Source: Priestia megaterium (lineage in GTDB: Bacteria > Bacillota > Bacilli > Bacillales > Bacillaceae_H). Taken from it: DNA of 64,000 bases. Under the pieces are notes generated by a model, which saw only the letters and a list, made by a program, of their open reading frames with translations, ran no database searches and was not told the origin of the DNA. The stretch's first letter is position 1. The number at the start of each line of letters is the position of its first letter. Below, piece by piece: positions 48,319 to 60,007 of this stretch. The translations under genes were made by a program, and so were the position numbers. The stretch covers positions 4,440,001 through 4,504,000 of the forward strand of contig NZ_CP085442.1 of NCBI RefSeq assembly GCF_023824195.1, in the 5' to 3' direction.

Positions 48319-48735
48319 TTATTGCTTGCTGTCTAAGTATCCTTGAAGAATCATCACAGCTGCCATTTTATCGATTACTTTTTTGCGTTTCTTGCGGCTC
48401 ACATCGGCAGACAGCAGTACTCGCTCTGCTGCCATCGTCGACAAGCGCTCGTCCCACATCATCGTTTCAATGTTAAGTTTTTCTTTGACGTTGTCAGCAA
48501 ACTCAATGCACGCTTCGCCTCGAGGGCCAATCGTACCATTCATATTTTTAGGAAGACCCACTACGATTTTCTCTACGGAATATTCGTCAATTAACTGCTG
48601 TAAACGAGGATATGATTGCTCCATCTGCTCATCTGCAATTTTAATTGTTTCAATTCCTTGCGCTGTCCATCCCATTTCATCACTAACTGCCACACCAATT
48701 GTTTTGGTTCCTACATCTAATCCTAATACGCGCAT
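48319..48735 (-). CDS. ruvX: Putative Holliday junction resolvase RuvX (YqgF family)
   Basis: A 138-residue RNase H-fold protein with [15 protein letters not shown] at the N-terminus (catalytic Asp), [15 protein letters not shown] and the MWDERLST motif. Family members act on DNA recombination intermediates and in pre-16S rRNA maturation. Its ATG directly abuts the ireB stop. Confidence 0.94.
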   Translation of the reverse strand: MRVLGLDVGTKTIGVAVSDEMGWTAQGIETIKIADEQMEQSYPRLQQLIDEYSVEKIVVGLPKNMNGTIGPRGEACIEFADNVKEKLNIETMMWDERLSTMAAERVLLSADVSRKKRKKVIDKMAAVMILQGYLDSKQ

Positions 48736-49005
48736 TTATGAATCCTTTCGATGCTGTTGTAAATAAGATTTAACAAGTTCTTCAATGAGCTCGTCTCGCT
48801 CTAACTGGCGAATTGTGTTTCTCGCATCGTTATGACGAGGAATGTAAGCAGGGTCTCCTGATAACAAATACCCAACGATTTGGTTGATCGGGTTGTAGCC
48901 TTTTTCTTGCAGTGCGTCATAAACCGTAAACAATACTTCATGTACGTTTGTTTCAGCTGGCTCATCTTGAAAATTAAATTGCATGGTTTTATCAAATGAA
49001 CTCAC
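48736..49005 (-). CDS. ireB: IreB family regulatory phosphoprotein (YrzL)
   Basis: An 89-residue DUF965/IreB protein: [31 protein letters not shown] is the characteristic block. In Enterococcus IreB is a target of the Ser/Thr kinase IreK, phosphorylated at N-terminal Thr residues; the present N-terminus [10 protein letters not shown] has such a Thr. GTG start with GAGGTGGG. Between alaS and ruvX. Confidence 0.93.
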   Translation of the reverse strand: MSSFDKTMQFNFQDEPAETNVHEVLFTVYDALQEKGYNPINQIVGYLLSGDPAYIPRHNDARNTIRQLERDELIEELVKSYLQQHRKDS

Positions 49006-49089
49006 GGTCCCACCTCACTCTCTTAATTTGTGAACACATTGTGCACTATGCTAAGTCTTATTTATATTGTACACCAAGAAAGAGGAGAA

Positions 49090-51723
49090 TTAAACGGATT
49101 TAACCCATTCTTCTACAGTGCCAAGTGCTTTTTCAATTTGGCTAGCGTCTTTTCCTCCAGCTTGCGCCATGTCAGGACGTCCGCCTCCGCCTCCGCCGCA
49201 AATCGTCGCTACTTCTTTAACAAGTTTGCCAGCATGATGACCTTTAGCAATTAAATCTTTTGTTACACCTGCAATAATATTTACTTTTTCACCTTGTGGA
49301 GAAGCTAATACGATCACAGCAGATTCTAATTTTTGTTTTAAATCGTCAACCATTGCACGAAGGTTATTCATATCCGTTGCATTCACTTTCGCTGCTAGTA
49401 CATTCACACCATTAATGTTTTGCACGCGGTCAACGAGATTGCCAGCTTCAATATTGCCAAGCTTTGTAGATAGTGAATCATTTTCACGCTGAAGATTACG
49501 AATTTCTTCTAGTAATCCTTCAACGCGCCCTACTAAATCACGCGGGTTGGATTTTACTTTTGCCGCAGCTTCTTTTAGTAAACCTACTTGGTCGTTCATT
49601 AACTGATAGGCAGCTTTTCCAGTTACAGCTTCAATGCGTCGAGTACCTGCACCGATTCCCGATTCTGATACAATTTTAAATAAACCGATAACAGATGTAT
49701 TTGGCACGTGACATCCACCACATAATTCTAAGCTGTAGTCGCCTACTTGTACTACGCGCACGATATCTCCGTATTTCTCACCAAATAGCGCCATTGCACC
49801 CATCGCTTTTGCTTCGTCAATTGCTTTGTTTTCAATTTGTACAGAGATGCTGTCCCAAATTTTTTCATTAACGATTTGTTCAATTTTCTCAAGCTCTTCT
49901 TGTGTCACTTGACCAAAGTGAGAGAAGTCAAAGCGCAAGCGGTCCGCTGTTACTAAAGAACCCGCTTGATTAACATGCGTTCCTAACGTATCTTTTAATG
50001 CTTGATGCAATAAATGCGTTGCTGTATGGTTTTTCACAATAGCACTGCGGTTTTCTTCATCAAGCGTCGCCGTGTATGTTTCACCTTTTACAAGCTCACC
50101 GTTTGTTACAGCTACCGTTTGGACATTTTGGCCGTTTGGCGCTTTTTGAACATCTTTTACTTCCGCTGTTCCTGCAGCACTTTGGATCGTACCTTGGTCC
50201 GCAATTTGACCGCCGCTTTCTGCGTAGAATGGCGTGTGGCTTAAGATGACTTGCGCTTCTGTTCCAGCTTCAGCGCGGTCAACAAGCTCACCGTCTACAA
50301 TAATTGCTTCAACAACTGTTTCTACTTCATTTTTATCATAGCCCACAAACTCACTTGCAACCGTTACTTCACCAAGTACGCCGCCTTGAACTTGCATAGA
50401 ACTAGAATCTTGACGAGCAGCACGCGCACGCTCACGCTGTGCTTCCATTTCACGTTCAAAACCTGCATGATCAATTTTCATGTTCTCATCTTCTGCATAT
50501 TCTTCCGTTAATTCAACAGGGAATCCATACGTGTCATATAAACGGAAAACATCTTCGCCTTGTACCGTATCACTGTTTTGCGCTTTTTCTTTTTTAATAA
50601 CGGTTGCCAAAATAGCTAGTCCGTCATTTAACGTTTCGTGAAAACGCTCTTCTTCATTTTTTACTACGCGCTGGATAAAATCCGTCTTTTCCTTTACTTC
50701 CGGATAGAAATCAACCATGATTTCACCTACTACCGGCACTAGCTCGTACATGAATGGACGATTAATGTTTAACTTTTTAGCATAGCGAACTGCTCGGCGT
50801 AACAAACGGCGCAGCACATACCCACGGCCTTCATTTGAAGGAAGCGCACCATCACCTACAGCAAATGTTACCGTACGAATATGGTCAGCAATGACTTTAA
50901 ATGCCGTATCTTGCTCATCATTTGTACGATATTTAGCGCCTGAAATGTTTTCTGTTGCTTCAATAATTGGCATAAACAAATCTGTATCAAAGTTTGTTTG
51001 CACGTCTTGAATAACAGAAACCATACGCTCTAAGCCCATTCCCGTATCGATGTTTTTCTTTGGAAGCGGCGTGTACGTACCATCAGGATTGTGATTAAAT
51101 TGAGAAAATACAAGGTTCCAAATTTCTAAATAACGCTCATTTTCTCCACCTGGATATAATTCCGGATCAGTTAGATCATTTCCATATGCTTCTCCGCGAT
51201 CATAAAAGATCTCTGTATTTGGACCACTCGGACCTTCTCCAATATCCCAGAAGTTACCTTCTAAACGAATAATGCGCTCTTTAGGCACGACCATTTTTTC
51301 ATTCCAGATCTTAAATGCTTCTTCATCTTCAGGGTGAACTGTTACAGACAGCTTATCTGCGTCGAATCCAATCCATTTATCGCTCGTTAAGAATTCCCAT
51401 GCCCATTGGATTGCTTCTTCTTTGAAATAATCACCGATAGAGAAGTTACCAAGCATTTCAAAAAACGTATGATGGCGAGCCGTTTTACCTACGTTTTCGA
51501 TATCGTTTGTACGAATGGATTTTTGCGCGTTACAAATACGCGGATTTTGAGGAATAACACGACCATCAAAATATTTTTTTAATGTGGCTACTCCACTGTT
51601 AATCCATAATAAAGATGGATCTTCATGCGGAACTAAAGATGCGCTTGGTTCTACATCATGGCCTTTTTCTTTAAAGAAATCTAAATACATTTGACGAACT
51701 TGTGCTGACGTCAGTTTTTTCAT
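49090..51723 (-). CDS. alaS: Alanyl-tRNA synthetase
   Basis: An 877-residue class II synthetase charging tRNA-Ala. N-terminal catalytic domain (motif 2 region [19 protein letters not shown]), the editing domain with zinc ligands HTATHLLH and CGGCHV, and a Gly-rich C-Ala region ([15 protein letters not shown]). The ATG at 51723 follows AAAGGAGG; 13 upstream in-frame codons are not used. Controlled by a T-box leader. Confidence 0.98.
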   Translation of the reverse strand: MKKLTSAQVRQMYLDFFKEKGHDVEPSASLVPHEDPSLLWINSGVATLKKYFDGRVIPQNPRICNAQKSIRTNDIENVGKTARHHTFFEMLGNFSIGDYFKEEAIQWAWEFLTSDKWIGFDADKLSVTVHPEDEEAFKIWNEKMVVPKERIIRLEGNFWDIGEGPSGPNTEIFYDRGEAYGNDLTDPELYPGGENERYLEIWNLVFSQFNHNPDGTYTPLPKKNIDTGMGLERMVSVIQDVQTNFDTDLFMPIIEATENISGAKYRTNDEQDTAFKVIADHIRTVTFAVGDGALPSNEGRGYVLRRLLRRAVRYAKKLNINRPFMYELVPVVGEIMVDFYPEVKEKTDFIQRVVKNEEERFHETLNDGLAILATVIKKEKAQNSDTVQGEDVFRLYDTYGFPVELTEEYAEDENMKIDHAGFEREMEAQRERARAARQDSSSMQVQGGVLGEVTVASEFVGYDKNEVETVVEAIIVDGELVDRAEAGTEAQVILSHTPFYAESGGQIADQGTIQSAAGTAEVKDVQKAPNGQNVQTVAVTNGELVKGETYTATLDEENRSAIVKNHTATHLLHQALKDTLGTHVNQAGSLVTADRLRFDFSHFGQVTQEELEKIEQIVNEKIWDSISVQIENKAIDEAKAMGAMALFGEKYGDIVRVVQVGDYSLELCGGCHVPNTSVIGLFKIVSESGIGAGTRRIEAVTGKAAYQLMNDQVGLLKEAAAKVKSNPRDLVGRVEGLLEEIRNLQRENDSLSTKLGNIEAGNLVDRVQNINGVNVLAAKVNATDMNNLRAMVDDLKQKLESAVIVLASPQGEKVNIIAGVTKDLIAKGHHAGKLVKEVATICGGGGGGRPDMAQAGGKDASQIEKALGTVEEWVKSV

Positions 51724-51833
51724 GATTGGTCCTCCTTTAATACTCTTCTTATTTATAGACAAAAAAATGATGACATAAAAGCATCTATTTTCTCTGTGTA
51801 CAAAAGCAATTGCTAGTTATTTGCACACAAAAA

Positions 51834-52080
51834 AACTCTCATCCCTGTAGCAGGGACGAGAGTTGAACTCGCGGTACCACCCTGATTATAAATGCCAAAA
51901 GCATTTATCACCTTCATAGCGTTAACGTTGCTGACACGGCAGGTTTTAGCCTGCACTCTGGACTAGCGTTCCGCTGCTCTTTGTTTAGCGCTTCTTTCAG
52001 CCAAGGAAGCCCTTCTCTAAAAACCAGTGTGCAACGTACTCGATCCATCATTGTGTTTAAAATATGTAGCGTTTTCTTAT
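51834..52080 (-). promoter_or_regulatory. T-box riboswitch of alaS
   Basis: The minus strand has the T-box core AGGGTGGTACCGCG (51870-51883); the UGGU bulge pairs with the tRNA ACCA end. Upstream are the long stem I and further stems, downstream a terminator stem (51834-51864, AACTCTC/GAGAGTT with CCCTG/CAGGG) and a T-run. Uncharged tRNA-Ala should stabilise the antiterminator. The specifier is perhaps GCU at 51965-51967. Confidence 0.94.
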
Positions 52081-52086
52081 GGCGAT

Positions 52087-52115
52087 ATTATGACAAATTA
52101 ACCGCTCTTTGTCAA
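52087..52115 (-). promoter_or_regulatory. SigA promoter of alaS
   Basis: Minus strand TTGACA (52110-52115), 17 nt, CATAAT (52087-52092). It overlaps the 3' end of yrrI. Confidence 0.85.
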
Positions 52116-53173
52116 TGTTTGAGCGTATAAGAGCGGATATGCAAAATAGATATTTTAATGACTGCTAAAATTGGCACAGCCAAAATGAGACCCAATACTC
52201 CTCCAAACTCTCCTCCTAAAAGGAGCGCAAGCATGATAAACAAAGGATGAATATGAAGACTCTTTCCTACGATAAGCGGAGACAGCACATTTCCCTCTAG
52301 AAACTGCAGCACAAAGATTATAATGACAATGGTAATAACCAACTTTATCGAGATTGTGGCTGCAATAATAGCTGCTGGAACCGCACCAATAATCGGGCCA
52401 AAATACGGAATGATATTCGTTACGCCAATAATGAAGCCTAAAAGAAGTGCATAAGGTACATGAAAGAACCACAGTGCCGCTGTGGCAATCACACCAATAA
52501 TGAGACAAACAAAAAATTGCCCTCTAATGTAATTGCCGAGCGATTCATTCACATCCGATAAAAAACGTTCGCCTGGTTTGTGCCACTTTTTAGGTGTGAC
52601 ATAAGCTGTTGCTTTCTTAATAGAGGAAAAATCCTTCAGCATATAAAAAACAATAAATGGAATAATGATTAAAATCAAAAAAGAGGTAATCAATGACTTT
52701 AATCCTTCGGTCACTTTTGTAAGCCACACGTTGAGCGTAGCCTCTACATCATCAATGCTGCCTTCAATTTTCTCATGTACACCGTTTGGAAGTGAAGTTG
52801 TACGATCATGAATCGATTCTACCCAATGTCTATATGTATTCGTAAAATGAGGCAGCTGTTCGTTTAAATCTTTTACTTGTTCCACAAAAATAGGGTAGGA
52901 CTTATAGGCTCCAAACCCGATTCCTCCAAAAAAGATGATGTAGATCAGTAAAATAGCTAGAGGACGAGGCACGCCTTTATCATGCGTTTTTTCAATAAGC
53001 GGATGAAGTAAATATGTAATGAATGCTGCAATAAAAAAAGGCAGCAGTGCTTTTAAAAACATGTAAATAACAGGAAGCCATAAAAACTGGACTTTAAAAA
53101 AGACTAATATGCACAGCAGCGCTAATAACAGCAGTCCGAATCTATAGAACCATTTGAATGAACTATCTTTCAA
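52112..53173 (-). CDS. yrrI: AI-2E family transporter (YrrI)
   Basis: A 353-residue membrane protein with about seven to eight helices and the AI-2E family pattern (HPLIEKTHDKG region, central soluble part, GVTNIIPYFGPIIGAVPAAI). Members export varied small molecules or ions; the substrate is unknown. The TTG at 53173, 6 nt after AGGAGGAG, is preferred over the ATG 17 codons upstream, which would put the ribosome-binding site in the frame. Confidence 0.88.
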   Translation of the reverse strand: MKDSSFKWFYRFGLLLLALLCILVFFKVQFLWLPVIYMFLKALLPFFIAAFITYLLHPLIEKTHDKGVPRPLAILLIYIIFFGGIGFGAYKSYPIFVEQVKDLNEQLPHFTNTYRHWVESIHDRTTSLPNGVHEKIEGSIDDVEATLNVWLTKVTEGLKSLITSFLILIIIPFIVFYMLKDFSSIKKATAYVTPKKWHKPGERFLSDVNESLGNYIRGQFFVCLIIGVIATAALWFFHVPYALLLGFIIGVTNIIPYFGPIIGAVPAAIIAATISIKLVITIVIIIFVLQFLEGNVLSPLIVGKSLHIHPLFIMLALLLGGEFGGVLGLILAVPILAVIKISILHIRSYTLKH

Positions 53174-53245
53174 CGTAAACTCCTCCTCTCTTCTATTTTT
53201 TGATAAAGAAAGGAGTTTATACATGCAGTTGTATCTTCTGCCTGC

Positions 53246-53286
53246 AAAAAAGCACTATTGCAGCTCAGTGCAATAGTGCTTTTTTT
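53246..53286 (-). terminator. Terminator after the YrzQ-like gene
   Basis: AAAAAGCACTATTGCA/TGCAATAGTGCTTTTT, a 16-bp stem with a 6-nt loop and T-tails. Confidence 0.93.
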
Positions 53287-53287
53287 A

Positions 53288-53422
53288 TTAGTGAATAGCT
53301 TTCATCATACGTTTACGCATTTTTTTCATATTTCTTTTTGTAAACATCTCTCGATCATCTGCCATTTTAAATGCATAAGCTCCAAGACCGAAAGCGACTA
53401 CTGACGGAATGATTCTGCCCAT
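53288..53422 (-). CDS. YrzQ-like small protein (DUF3918)
   Basis: A 44-residue protein with a short hydrophobic N-terminal part (PSVVAFGLGAYAFKMA) and a very basic Lys/Arg/Met-rich C-terminus. Pattern and position between yrrI and recD2 suggest YrzQ/DUF3918. Function unknown. ATG at 53422 behind GGGAGG; 23 upstream in-frame codons overlap the preceding gene and are rejected. Confidence 0.7.
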   Translation of the reverse strand: MGRIIPSVVAFGLGAYAFKMADDREMFTKRNMKKMRKRMMKAIH

Positions 53423-53447
53423 TGCTCTTCCTCCCGGTAAAAAAGAA

Positions 53448-53639
53448 TTAGAAATTGATTGTGCGCTCGTCGTCTGAGAACAAATCATCAAGCGAGCTCA
53501 ATGTTCCATCTTCTTCTACTTGGTGAGTATTAATTTGTCCTTTTGAAATAGTCATTTCAATAAAACAATTCCAGCAGTAATACTGATTTACACCAATTTT
53601 GCCAACGTCAATACTTTTACAGTTTGGACATTTAAACAA
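53448..53639 (-). CDS. Zinc-ribbon small protein, YrzR-like
   Basis: A 63-residue protein with one CPNC and one CWNC motif, a zinc ribbon, then a short acidic C-terminus. Position suggests YrzR. Function unknown; the ribbon may bind nucleic acid or protein. The TTG at 53639 is 8 nt after GAGG; the GTG three codons upstream lies in that site. Confidence 0.7.
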   Translation of the reverse strand: MFKCPNCKSIDVGKIGVNQYYCWNCFIEMTISKGQINTHQVEEDGTLSSLDDLFSDDERTINF

Positions 53640-53780
53640 AGTCGACACCTCTTTATACGTTCTACTTATATAAACGCATTATGTCCACTTCTTTCCATGT
53701 CCATACTTTATTTTCTGACAATTAGCAAAGAAGGATGGCAACAAAGGAGTTTATTTAACTCTTTGTTAGCATGCGAAAGG

Positions 53781-56138
53781 TTACATGAAATCATACGGCG
53801 TAACGTTTTCCATCCCAATATTTGCATCTTTCATAAATGGAATTTCGGGATCTTCTATGTCGTTATCCAAGCTTTCTCGAAGCAAGGGCTGTAAATTCGT
53901 TTGGCGAACGCTGTCTTCATTTCGGCTGACTCCAAGCTGAAACGCTTCGTCTTCGCCGCATAAAATTAAAAACTGTTTGCTTCGCGTAACGGCGGTATAA
54001 AGTAAATTGCGTCGCAGCATCCGGTAATAGCTTTTGACAATTGGAAGCACAACAATGGGAAATTCACTTCCCTGTGATTTATGAATGGAACAGCAGTATG
54101 CATGAGTTATTTGATTAAAGTCTTGCTTTGTGTAAGTTACTTCATTTCCTTCATATGAAATAACCAGCATATCCTGTTTTTCCGTATTTTCTTTGGCAAA
54201 GAAAACGGAGACGATTTCTCCCATATCTCCGTTAAATACGTTGCTATCCGGCTGATTTACAAGCTGCAGCACTTTATCTCCGACTCGGTACGTAATATCT
54301 CCCTGCTTAAGCTCTCTTCTTTGCTCAGAAGCCGGGTTAAATAATTCCTGAAGAACTTCATTCAGTTTATCAATCCCTGCAGGACCTTTATACATAGGAG
54401 CTAGAACTTGAATATCTTTAGCCGTATACCCTTTCTTTAACGCATTCCCGCACACTTGCTGAACGACGTTTGTGATGTGTTGTCCTTGACAACGAATGAA
54501 GGAACGATCTCCTTGCTGTTTAGATAAATCTTCCGGAAGCTTTCCTTTTTTTATTTCATGAGCCAAATCAATAATTGACGATCCTTCCGCTTGTCTGTAT
54601 ACATCTGTCAGGCGGACGGTAGGAACTACTTCTGAACTCAGCAAATCTTTTAGCACCTGTCCCGGACCTACTGAAGGAAGCTGATCTTCGTCTCCAACGA
54701 GAATAACCTGTAAATTAGCAGGAAGGGATTTAAACAGCTGATGAGCAAGCCATAAATCTACCATCGAGACTTCATCCACAATCAGTAATTTGCCGTCGAT
54801 CGGATTCTCCTCATTATGATCAAATCCTTCTTGCCCGTTCCATTTTAATAATCTGTGAATGGTAACTGCAGGAAGTCCCGTCGCTTCGCTCATTCGTTTA
54901 GCAGCTCGGCCAGTAGGTGCCACAAGCAAAACAGGAAAAGCTTCATCTTTTTTGTAATCACCTGGATTTAACGAACATCCGTGAAGCTCTGCATAGAGTT
55001 CAACTATTCCTTTAATAACCGTTGTTTTCCCTGTGCCTGGTCCACCTGTTAAAAGGAGCATTGGAGACATTAAAGCGGTTTGTATTCCTTTGCGCTGAGA
55101 CGGTGCATACTGTACGTCTAATCGCTCTTCCAGCTCACCTAGAGCTAATAAAAATTCTGATTCTGGAAACTGCTCTTCGTACTGTGTTTGAGCCATAATT
55201 TTTTGAATAGCTTTAACCAGCCCTTTTTCAGCATAGAAAAGGGGCGGAAAATAAATTTTTTCGTCTTGAATAATAAGCTTTTTATCTTCTTTTAACGCGT
55301 CCACTTCTCTTGTAAGATCCATTTCAGACAGATTCTCATGCCTGCTTTTTCGAAGAAGCTCCGCTGTTTTTCCGTACAGCTGATCTGCCGTGACGTATAC
55401 ATGTCCCATTTGATTGCATTCTTGCTCAATGACATATAAAATACCTGCACGCAAACGATCAGGATGATTGGTTGCCATACCAAGCCTCTTTCCAAGTTCA
55501 TCGGCCCGGCTAAAACCAATACCTTGAATATCTTCTACAAGCTGATATGGGTTATTTTGCACAATTTCAAGCGCTTCTTGTTTGTACGCTTGGAAAATCT
55601 TCATCGAAAGCTGTGGTCCAAACCCGAGGTCCGTCAGCTTGACCATTACTTCTTCTAACCCTTGATGTTCACGAAGCTGCGTGACTAAAGCTTCTGCCTT
55701 GTCGGCTGAAAGCCTCGGAACCTCTTTTAGCACAGACTCATTTTGTAAAATACGAAAGATAGCGCGTTCTCCTAAGGCGTCTACAATATTTTCAGCGGTT
55801 TTTTTACCAATTCCGTGAAATAAATCACTAGATAGGTACTGAACAACCCCTTGCCTTGATTGTGGAAGTTCTTTTTTAAACTGTTCAACATGGAACTGCA
55901 GACCAAACTTTGGATGCTCTTTGAAGTCTCCGTAAAACGTGTATGTTTCATCTTCATTCAGCTTAGGAAAATAACCTGTGACGACCGTTTCTTTATCTTC
56001 AATCTCTAAATTTGTTTTTTTGATCCGTATCCGCGTAACGTTATACAAGTTTTCTTCGTTATGAAAGACGGTTACAATCGACGTGCCGCTTATATAATGA
56101 CGTTCTGGCTGTGAAGGGTTCACTAGTTCTTCGTTCAT
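53781..56138 (-). CDS. recD2: ATP-dependent helicase RecD2 (YrrC)
   Basis: A 785-residue 5'-3' DNA helicase of the RecD2 type, acting in replication and repair without RecBC. N-terminal OB/helix-hairpin-helix part (about 1-220, with DLFHGIGKKTAENIVDALG), then the SF1B core with Walker A LTGGPGTGKTTVIKG, LLIVDEVSMVD and the C-terminal HKSQGSEF motif. The ATG follows AAGGAT, 24 nt after the yrrB stop. Confidence 0.95.
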   Translation of the reverse strand: MNEELVNPSQPERHYISGTSIVTVFHNEENLYNVTRIRIKKTNLEIEDKETVVTGYFPKLNEDETYTFYGDFKEHPKFGLQFHVEQFKKELPQSRQGVVQYLSSDLFHGIGKKTAENIVDALGERAIFRILQNESVLKEVPRLSADKAEALVTQLREHQGLEEVMVKLTDLGFGPQLSMKIFQAYKQEALEIVQNNPYQLVEDIQGIGFSRADELGKRLGMATNHPDRLRAGILYVIEQECNQMGHVYVTADQLYGKTAELLRKSRHENLSEMDLTREVDALKEDKKLIIQDEKIYFPPLFYAEKGLVKAIQKIMAQTQYEEQFPESEFLLALGELEERLDVQYAPSQRKGIQTALMSPMLLLTGGPGTGKTTVIKGIVELYAELHGCSLNPGDYKKDEAFPVLLVAPTGRAAKRMSEATGLPAVTIHRLLKWNGQEGFDHNEENPIDGKLLIVDEVSMVDLWLAHQLFKSLPANLQVILVGDEDQLPSVGPGQVLKDLLSSEVVPTVRLTDVYRQAEGSSIIDLAHEIKKGKLPEDLSKQQGDRSFIRCQGQHITNVVQQVCGNALKKGYTAKDIQVLAPMYKGPAGIDKLNEVLQELFNPASEQRRELKQGDITYRVGDKVLQLVNQPDSNVFNGDMGEIVSVFFAKENTEKQDMLVISYEGNEVTYTKQDFNQITHAYCCSIHKSQGSEFPIVVLPIVKSYYRMLRRNLLYTAVTRSKQFLILCGEDEAFQLGVSRNEDSVRQTNLQPLLRESLDNDIEDPEIPFMKDANIGMENVTPYDFM

Positions 56139-56162
56139 GTTATCCTTCCTTTACCCGCTTTC

Positions 56163-56822
56163 TTAATGTTCTAGTGTGGACAGAACTTGTTTGGCATTTG
56201 CTGCCATTACATGATCTGGCTGTACGTTTAAAGCTTCATCTAACATCTCAATCGCTTTGTCCTTCTCATCTTTCATGGCATACGCTACGCCCAAATTATA
56301 AAAAGCATCGGCATGTTCTGGCTCTTGATTTACTACCTTAAGAAATTCAGCAATCGCTTCATCCACCATTTCGAGCTGTGCTAAACAAAGACCGTACTGA
56401 AATTTTGCTTCTACATCATGGTCATTTAGTTCTACTGCCCGCTGAAGATAAGGCATCGCAAAACGAATTTCCTCCATATGAAACAGCGTTAAACCAAGCA
56501 TAAAATACGCATCGGAGGAATCTAAGCCTTTTTTGATTGCTAAATCAAAATAGTGCTTTGCCTGCTCAAGCTGCTCTGCATTAAAATAAATATTTCCTGC
56601 TCCGTAATACGCTGTTGCCGTTTCTTCATCTAATTCGATTGCACGCTCATAAAATTTTAAAGCACGATCCATTTCACTAACAGCCGCTAATAAATTGCCA
56701 AAATTCACATACACAATCGGATCTTTTGGATTATCTTCAATTGCTTCTGAAAATGTTTTAGCTGCCTCTTCAAATTTCCCTTCCTGCATATACTGAATTC
56801 CTAGCTGATTTTTATCTGTCAT
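56163..56822 (-). CDS. yrrB: TPR-repeat protein YrrB
   Basis: A 219-residue protein made almost entirely of tetratricopeptide repeats (about six, such as FYERAIELDEETATAYYGAGNIYF). TPRs mediate protein interactions; the partner is unknown. Conserved between mnmA and recD2. The ATG at 56822 is preferred to a GTG four codons upstream that overlaps the GGAG site. Confidence 0.92.
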   Translation of the reverse strand: MTDKNQLGIQYMQEGKFEEAAKTFSEAIEDNPKDPIVYVNFGNLLAAVSEMDRALKFYERAIELDEETATAYYGAGNIYFNAEQLEQAKHYFDLAIKKGLDSSDAYFMLGLTLFHMEEIRFAMPYLQRAVELNDHDVEAKFQYGLCLAQLEMVDEAIAEFLKVVNQEPEHADAFYNLGVAYAMKDEKDKAIEMLDEALNVQPDHVMAANAKQVLSTLEH

Positions 56823-56927
56823 TTTTTTGTTCACTCCACTGTTTTAGTTATAATTTAAAAGATTTTCACGTCATGAAAATCTAGAATATGTAAGTTGTTA
56901 GTTTACCCAATAATTAGAGTATATCAT

Positions 56928-56962
56928 AGAAAAACCTCAGCTATATACAGCCGAGGTTTTTC
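56928..56962 (-). terminator. Terminator after mnmA
   Basis: AAAAACCTC/GAGGTTTTT with inner GCT/AGC pairing and T-run on the minus strand. Confidence 0.85.
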
Positions 56963-56979
56963 GTTCTTGCTTATATGAA

Positions 56980-58194
<1,215 letters not shown>

Positions 58195-58198
58195 CTAT

Positions 58199-59341
58199 TT
58201 ACATCGTTAGTCGCTTAACGATGTTTGCTGTTTGACGTGCGGTTTTTTCAATTTGCTCAGCTGAGTTTCCTAGACCAAAGCTAAATCGAATAGAAGTTGT
58301 TAAACGTTCAGAACCTTTTCCAAACATAGCAACAAGCACATGAGAAGGATCAATCGCTCCCGCTGTGCAAGCTGAACCGCTCGATGCCGCAATTCCTGCT
58401 AAGTCTAAATTTACGAGCATAGATTCAACATTTGTTTTTGGAAATGATAAATTTAACACATGTGGCAGAGAGTTTTCAAGATGTCCGTTAATTTCAAATG
58501 AAATACCTTCTTTTTTCAACACAGCTACCATTATTTCTTTGTATCTTCTATATTCATCTGCACGTGTTTGCAGCGTTTGTTGCGAAATTTTCACAGCTTC
58601 TTCAAACCCGACAATACTTGTCATGTTCTCAGTTCCAGCTCGTCGTTTGCGCTCTTGTTCGCCTCCAAATAGCAAAGGAGACAGAGAAACGTGGGCAGCT
58701 GCATATAAAAAGCCCATACCTTTTGGTCCGTTAATTTTATGAGCAGAAACGGATAAAAGATCGACACCTAATTGTTGCACATTTAACGGAATTAATCCAT
58801 AAGCTTGCACTGCATCCGTGTGGAAATATGCTCCATGCTCTTTTAATAGAACTCCAATTTCTCCAATTGGCTGAATAGCACCTACTTCATTATTTCCAAA
58901 CATCACCGACACAAGAATTGTTTGATCCGTCAGGGCTGATTTTATTTCATCCACAGATACTTGTCCGTACTCGTTAACTGGTAAGTAAGTCACTTCAAAG
59001 CCCTGTGTTTCTAAATATTCACACGTATAAAGCACAGCGTGGTGTTCAATTTGCGTGGTAATAATATGATTTCCTTTATGGCGGTTTGCAAGAGCGACTC
59101 CGATCAGTGCCATATTATCTGCTTCTGTCCCACCACTTGTAAAAATCAGTTCATTTTCGTGTGCTCCAATACTTGCTGCAATCGTTTGGCGAGCTTCGTC
59201 TAAATAACGTCGACTTTCTCGCCCGTAGTGATGAATACTAGACGGATTTCCAAAGTACTCATGCATAAAAGTCGTCATTTTTTCAACAACTGCCGGATGT
59301 ATTGGAGACGTTGCTGCATGATCAACATAAATACGTTCCAA
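58199..59341 (-). CDS. yrvO: Cysteine desulfurase YrvO
   Basis: A 380-residue PLP enzyme taking sulfur from cysteine for MnmA. PLP lysine in SVSAHKINGPKG and the active Cys loop SSGSACTAG are visible. Start TTG, 8 nt after GGAGG. It lies between cymR and mnmA, as in B. subtilis, where YrvO is the dedicated partner of MnmA. Confidence 0.95.
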   Translation of the reverse strand: MERIYVDHAATSPIHPAVVEKMTTFMHEYFGNPSSIHHYGRESRRYLDEARQTIAASIGAHENELIFTSGGTEADNMALIGVALANRHKGNHIITTQIEHHAVLYTCEYLETQGFEVTYLPVNEYGQVSVDEIKSALTDQTILVSVMFGNNEVGAIQPIGEIGVLLKEHGAYFHTDAVQAYGLIPLNVQQLGVDLLSVSAHKINGPKGMGFLYAAAHVSLSPLLFGGEQERKRRAGTENMTSIVGFEEAVKISQQTLQTRADEYRRYKEIMVAVLKKEGISFEINGHLENSLPHVLNLSFPKTNVESMLVNLDLAGIAASSGSACTAGAIDPSHVLVAMFGKGSERLTTSIRFSFGLGNSAEQIEKTARQTANIVKRLTM

Positions 59342-59364
59342 AATAAACGCCTCCTAGCTCATTA

Positions 59365-59781
59365 TTAAATATAAAACATATAAGACGCTTGATCATCATC
59401 GGAATGATTCGCTAAATCCTCAAGCGTTGTACTATCTAGTACTTCTTTAACTGCATCTCGAATACGAATCCACAGCTCACGTTTTGCAGGCTCTTCATCT
59501 TCAATTCCTTCTACAGGGCTAATAGGCCCTTCTAAAACAGAAATAATGTCACCAGAAGTAATGTTAGCAGGTTCATGTGCTAAGATGTAACCTCCATAAG
59601 CTCCGCGCACGCTTTTTACAAGCCCAGCGTTACGCAGCGGTGAAATAAGCTGCTCTAAATAATGTTCAGATAAGTCATGCGTTTGAGCAATAGTTTTAAG
59701 CGAGATAGGACCTTCGCCAAAGCGCTTCGCAAGCTCAATCATGATCGTTAAACCGTAGCGTCCTTTTGTTGAAATTTTCAT
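59365..59781 (-). CDS. cymR: Cysteine metabolism repressor CymR
   Basis: A 138-residue Rrf2-family regulator with a winged helix (STKGRYGLTIMIELA ... SLKTIAQTHDLSEHYLEQL) and the RGAYGGY wing. It has no cysteine at all, so it cannot hold an iron-sulfur cluster like IscR. In B. subtilis CymR acts with CysK to repress cystine uptake and mccA/mccB. ATG at 59781 behind AAGGAGTG. Confidence 0.95.
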   Translation of the reverse strand: MKISTKGRYGLTIMIELAKRFGEGPISLKTIAQTHDLSEHYLEQLISPLRNAGLVKSVRGAYGGYILAHEPANITSGDIISVLEGPISPVEGIEDEEPAKRELWIRIRDAVKEVLDSTTLEDLANHSDDDQASYMFYI

Positions 59782-59917
59782 ACGATACACTCCTTCAATA
59801 CACTTTTTTTATTTATGAAAAAAATAAGACCCTCACGTTGTCACTGAATGCTGTGATGAGTCGTTTTTTACTAAGCTATATGAACTTCTCTATACGCGTT
59901 TCTTGCAAATGTAACTG

Positions 59918-59946
59918 TTGATATTATAACATACTATGCCTATAAG
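59918..59946 (+). promoter_or_regulatory. SigA promoter of rarA
   Basis: TTGATA (59918-59923), 17 nt, TATAAG (59941-59946). Confidence 0.7.
59923..59931 (-). promoter_or_regulatory. Extended -10 promoter of cymR
   Basis: Minus strand TGT-TATAAT. The -35 is poor (TTTATC). It touches the rarA -35 on the opposite strand. Confidence 0.55.
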
Positions 59947-60007
59947 ATAAATTTCCACCACCTATTCACCTCTTGTGATACAGTGAAAGAAAAGAAAGGA
60001 GAAAAAC

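Noticed and set aside
52155..52508. 117-codon frame within yrrI, other phase
   Set aside because: Cys/Tyr/Ser-rich out-of-phase reading of membrane-helix codons; no start signal.
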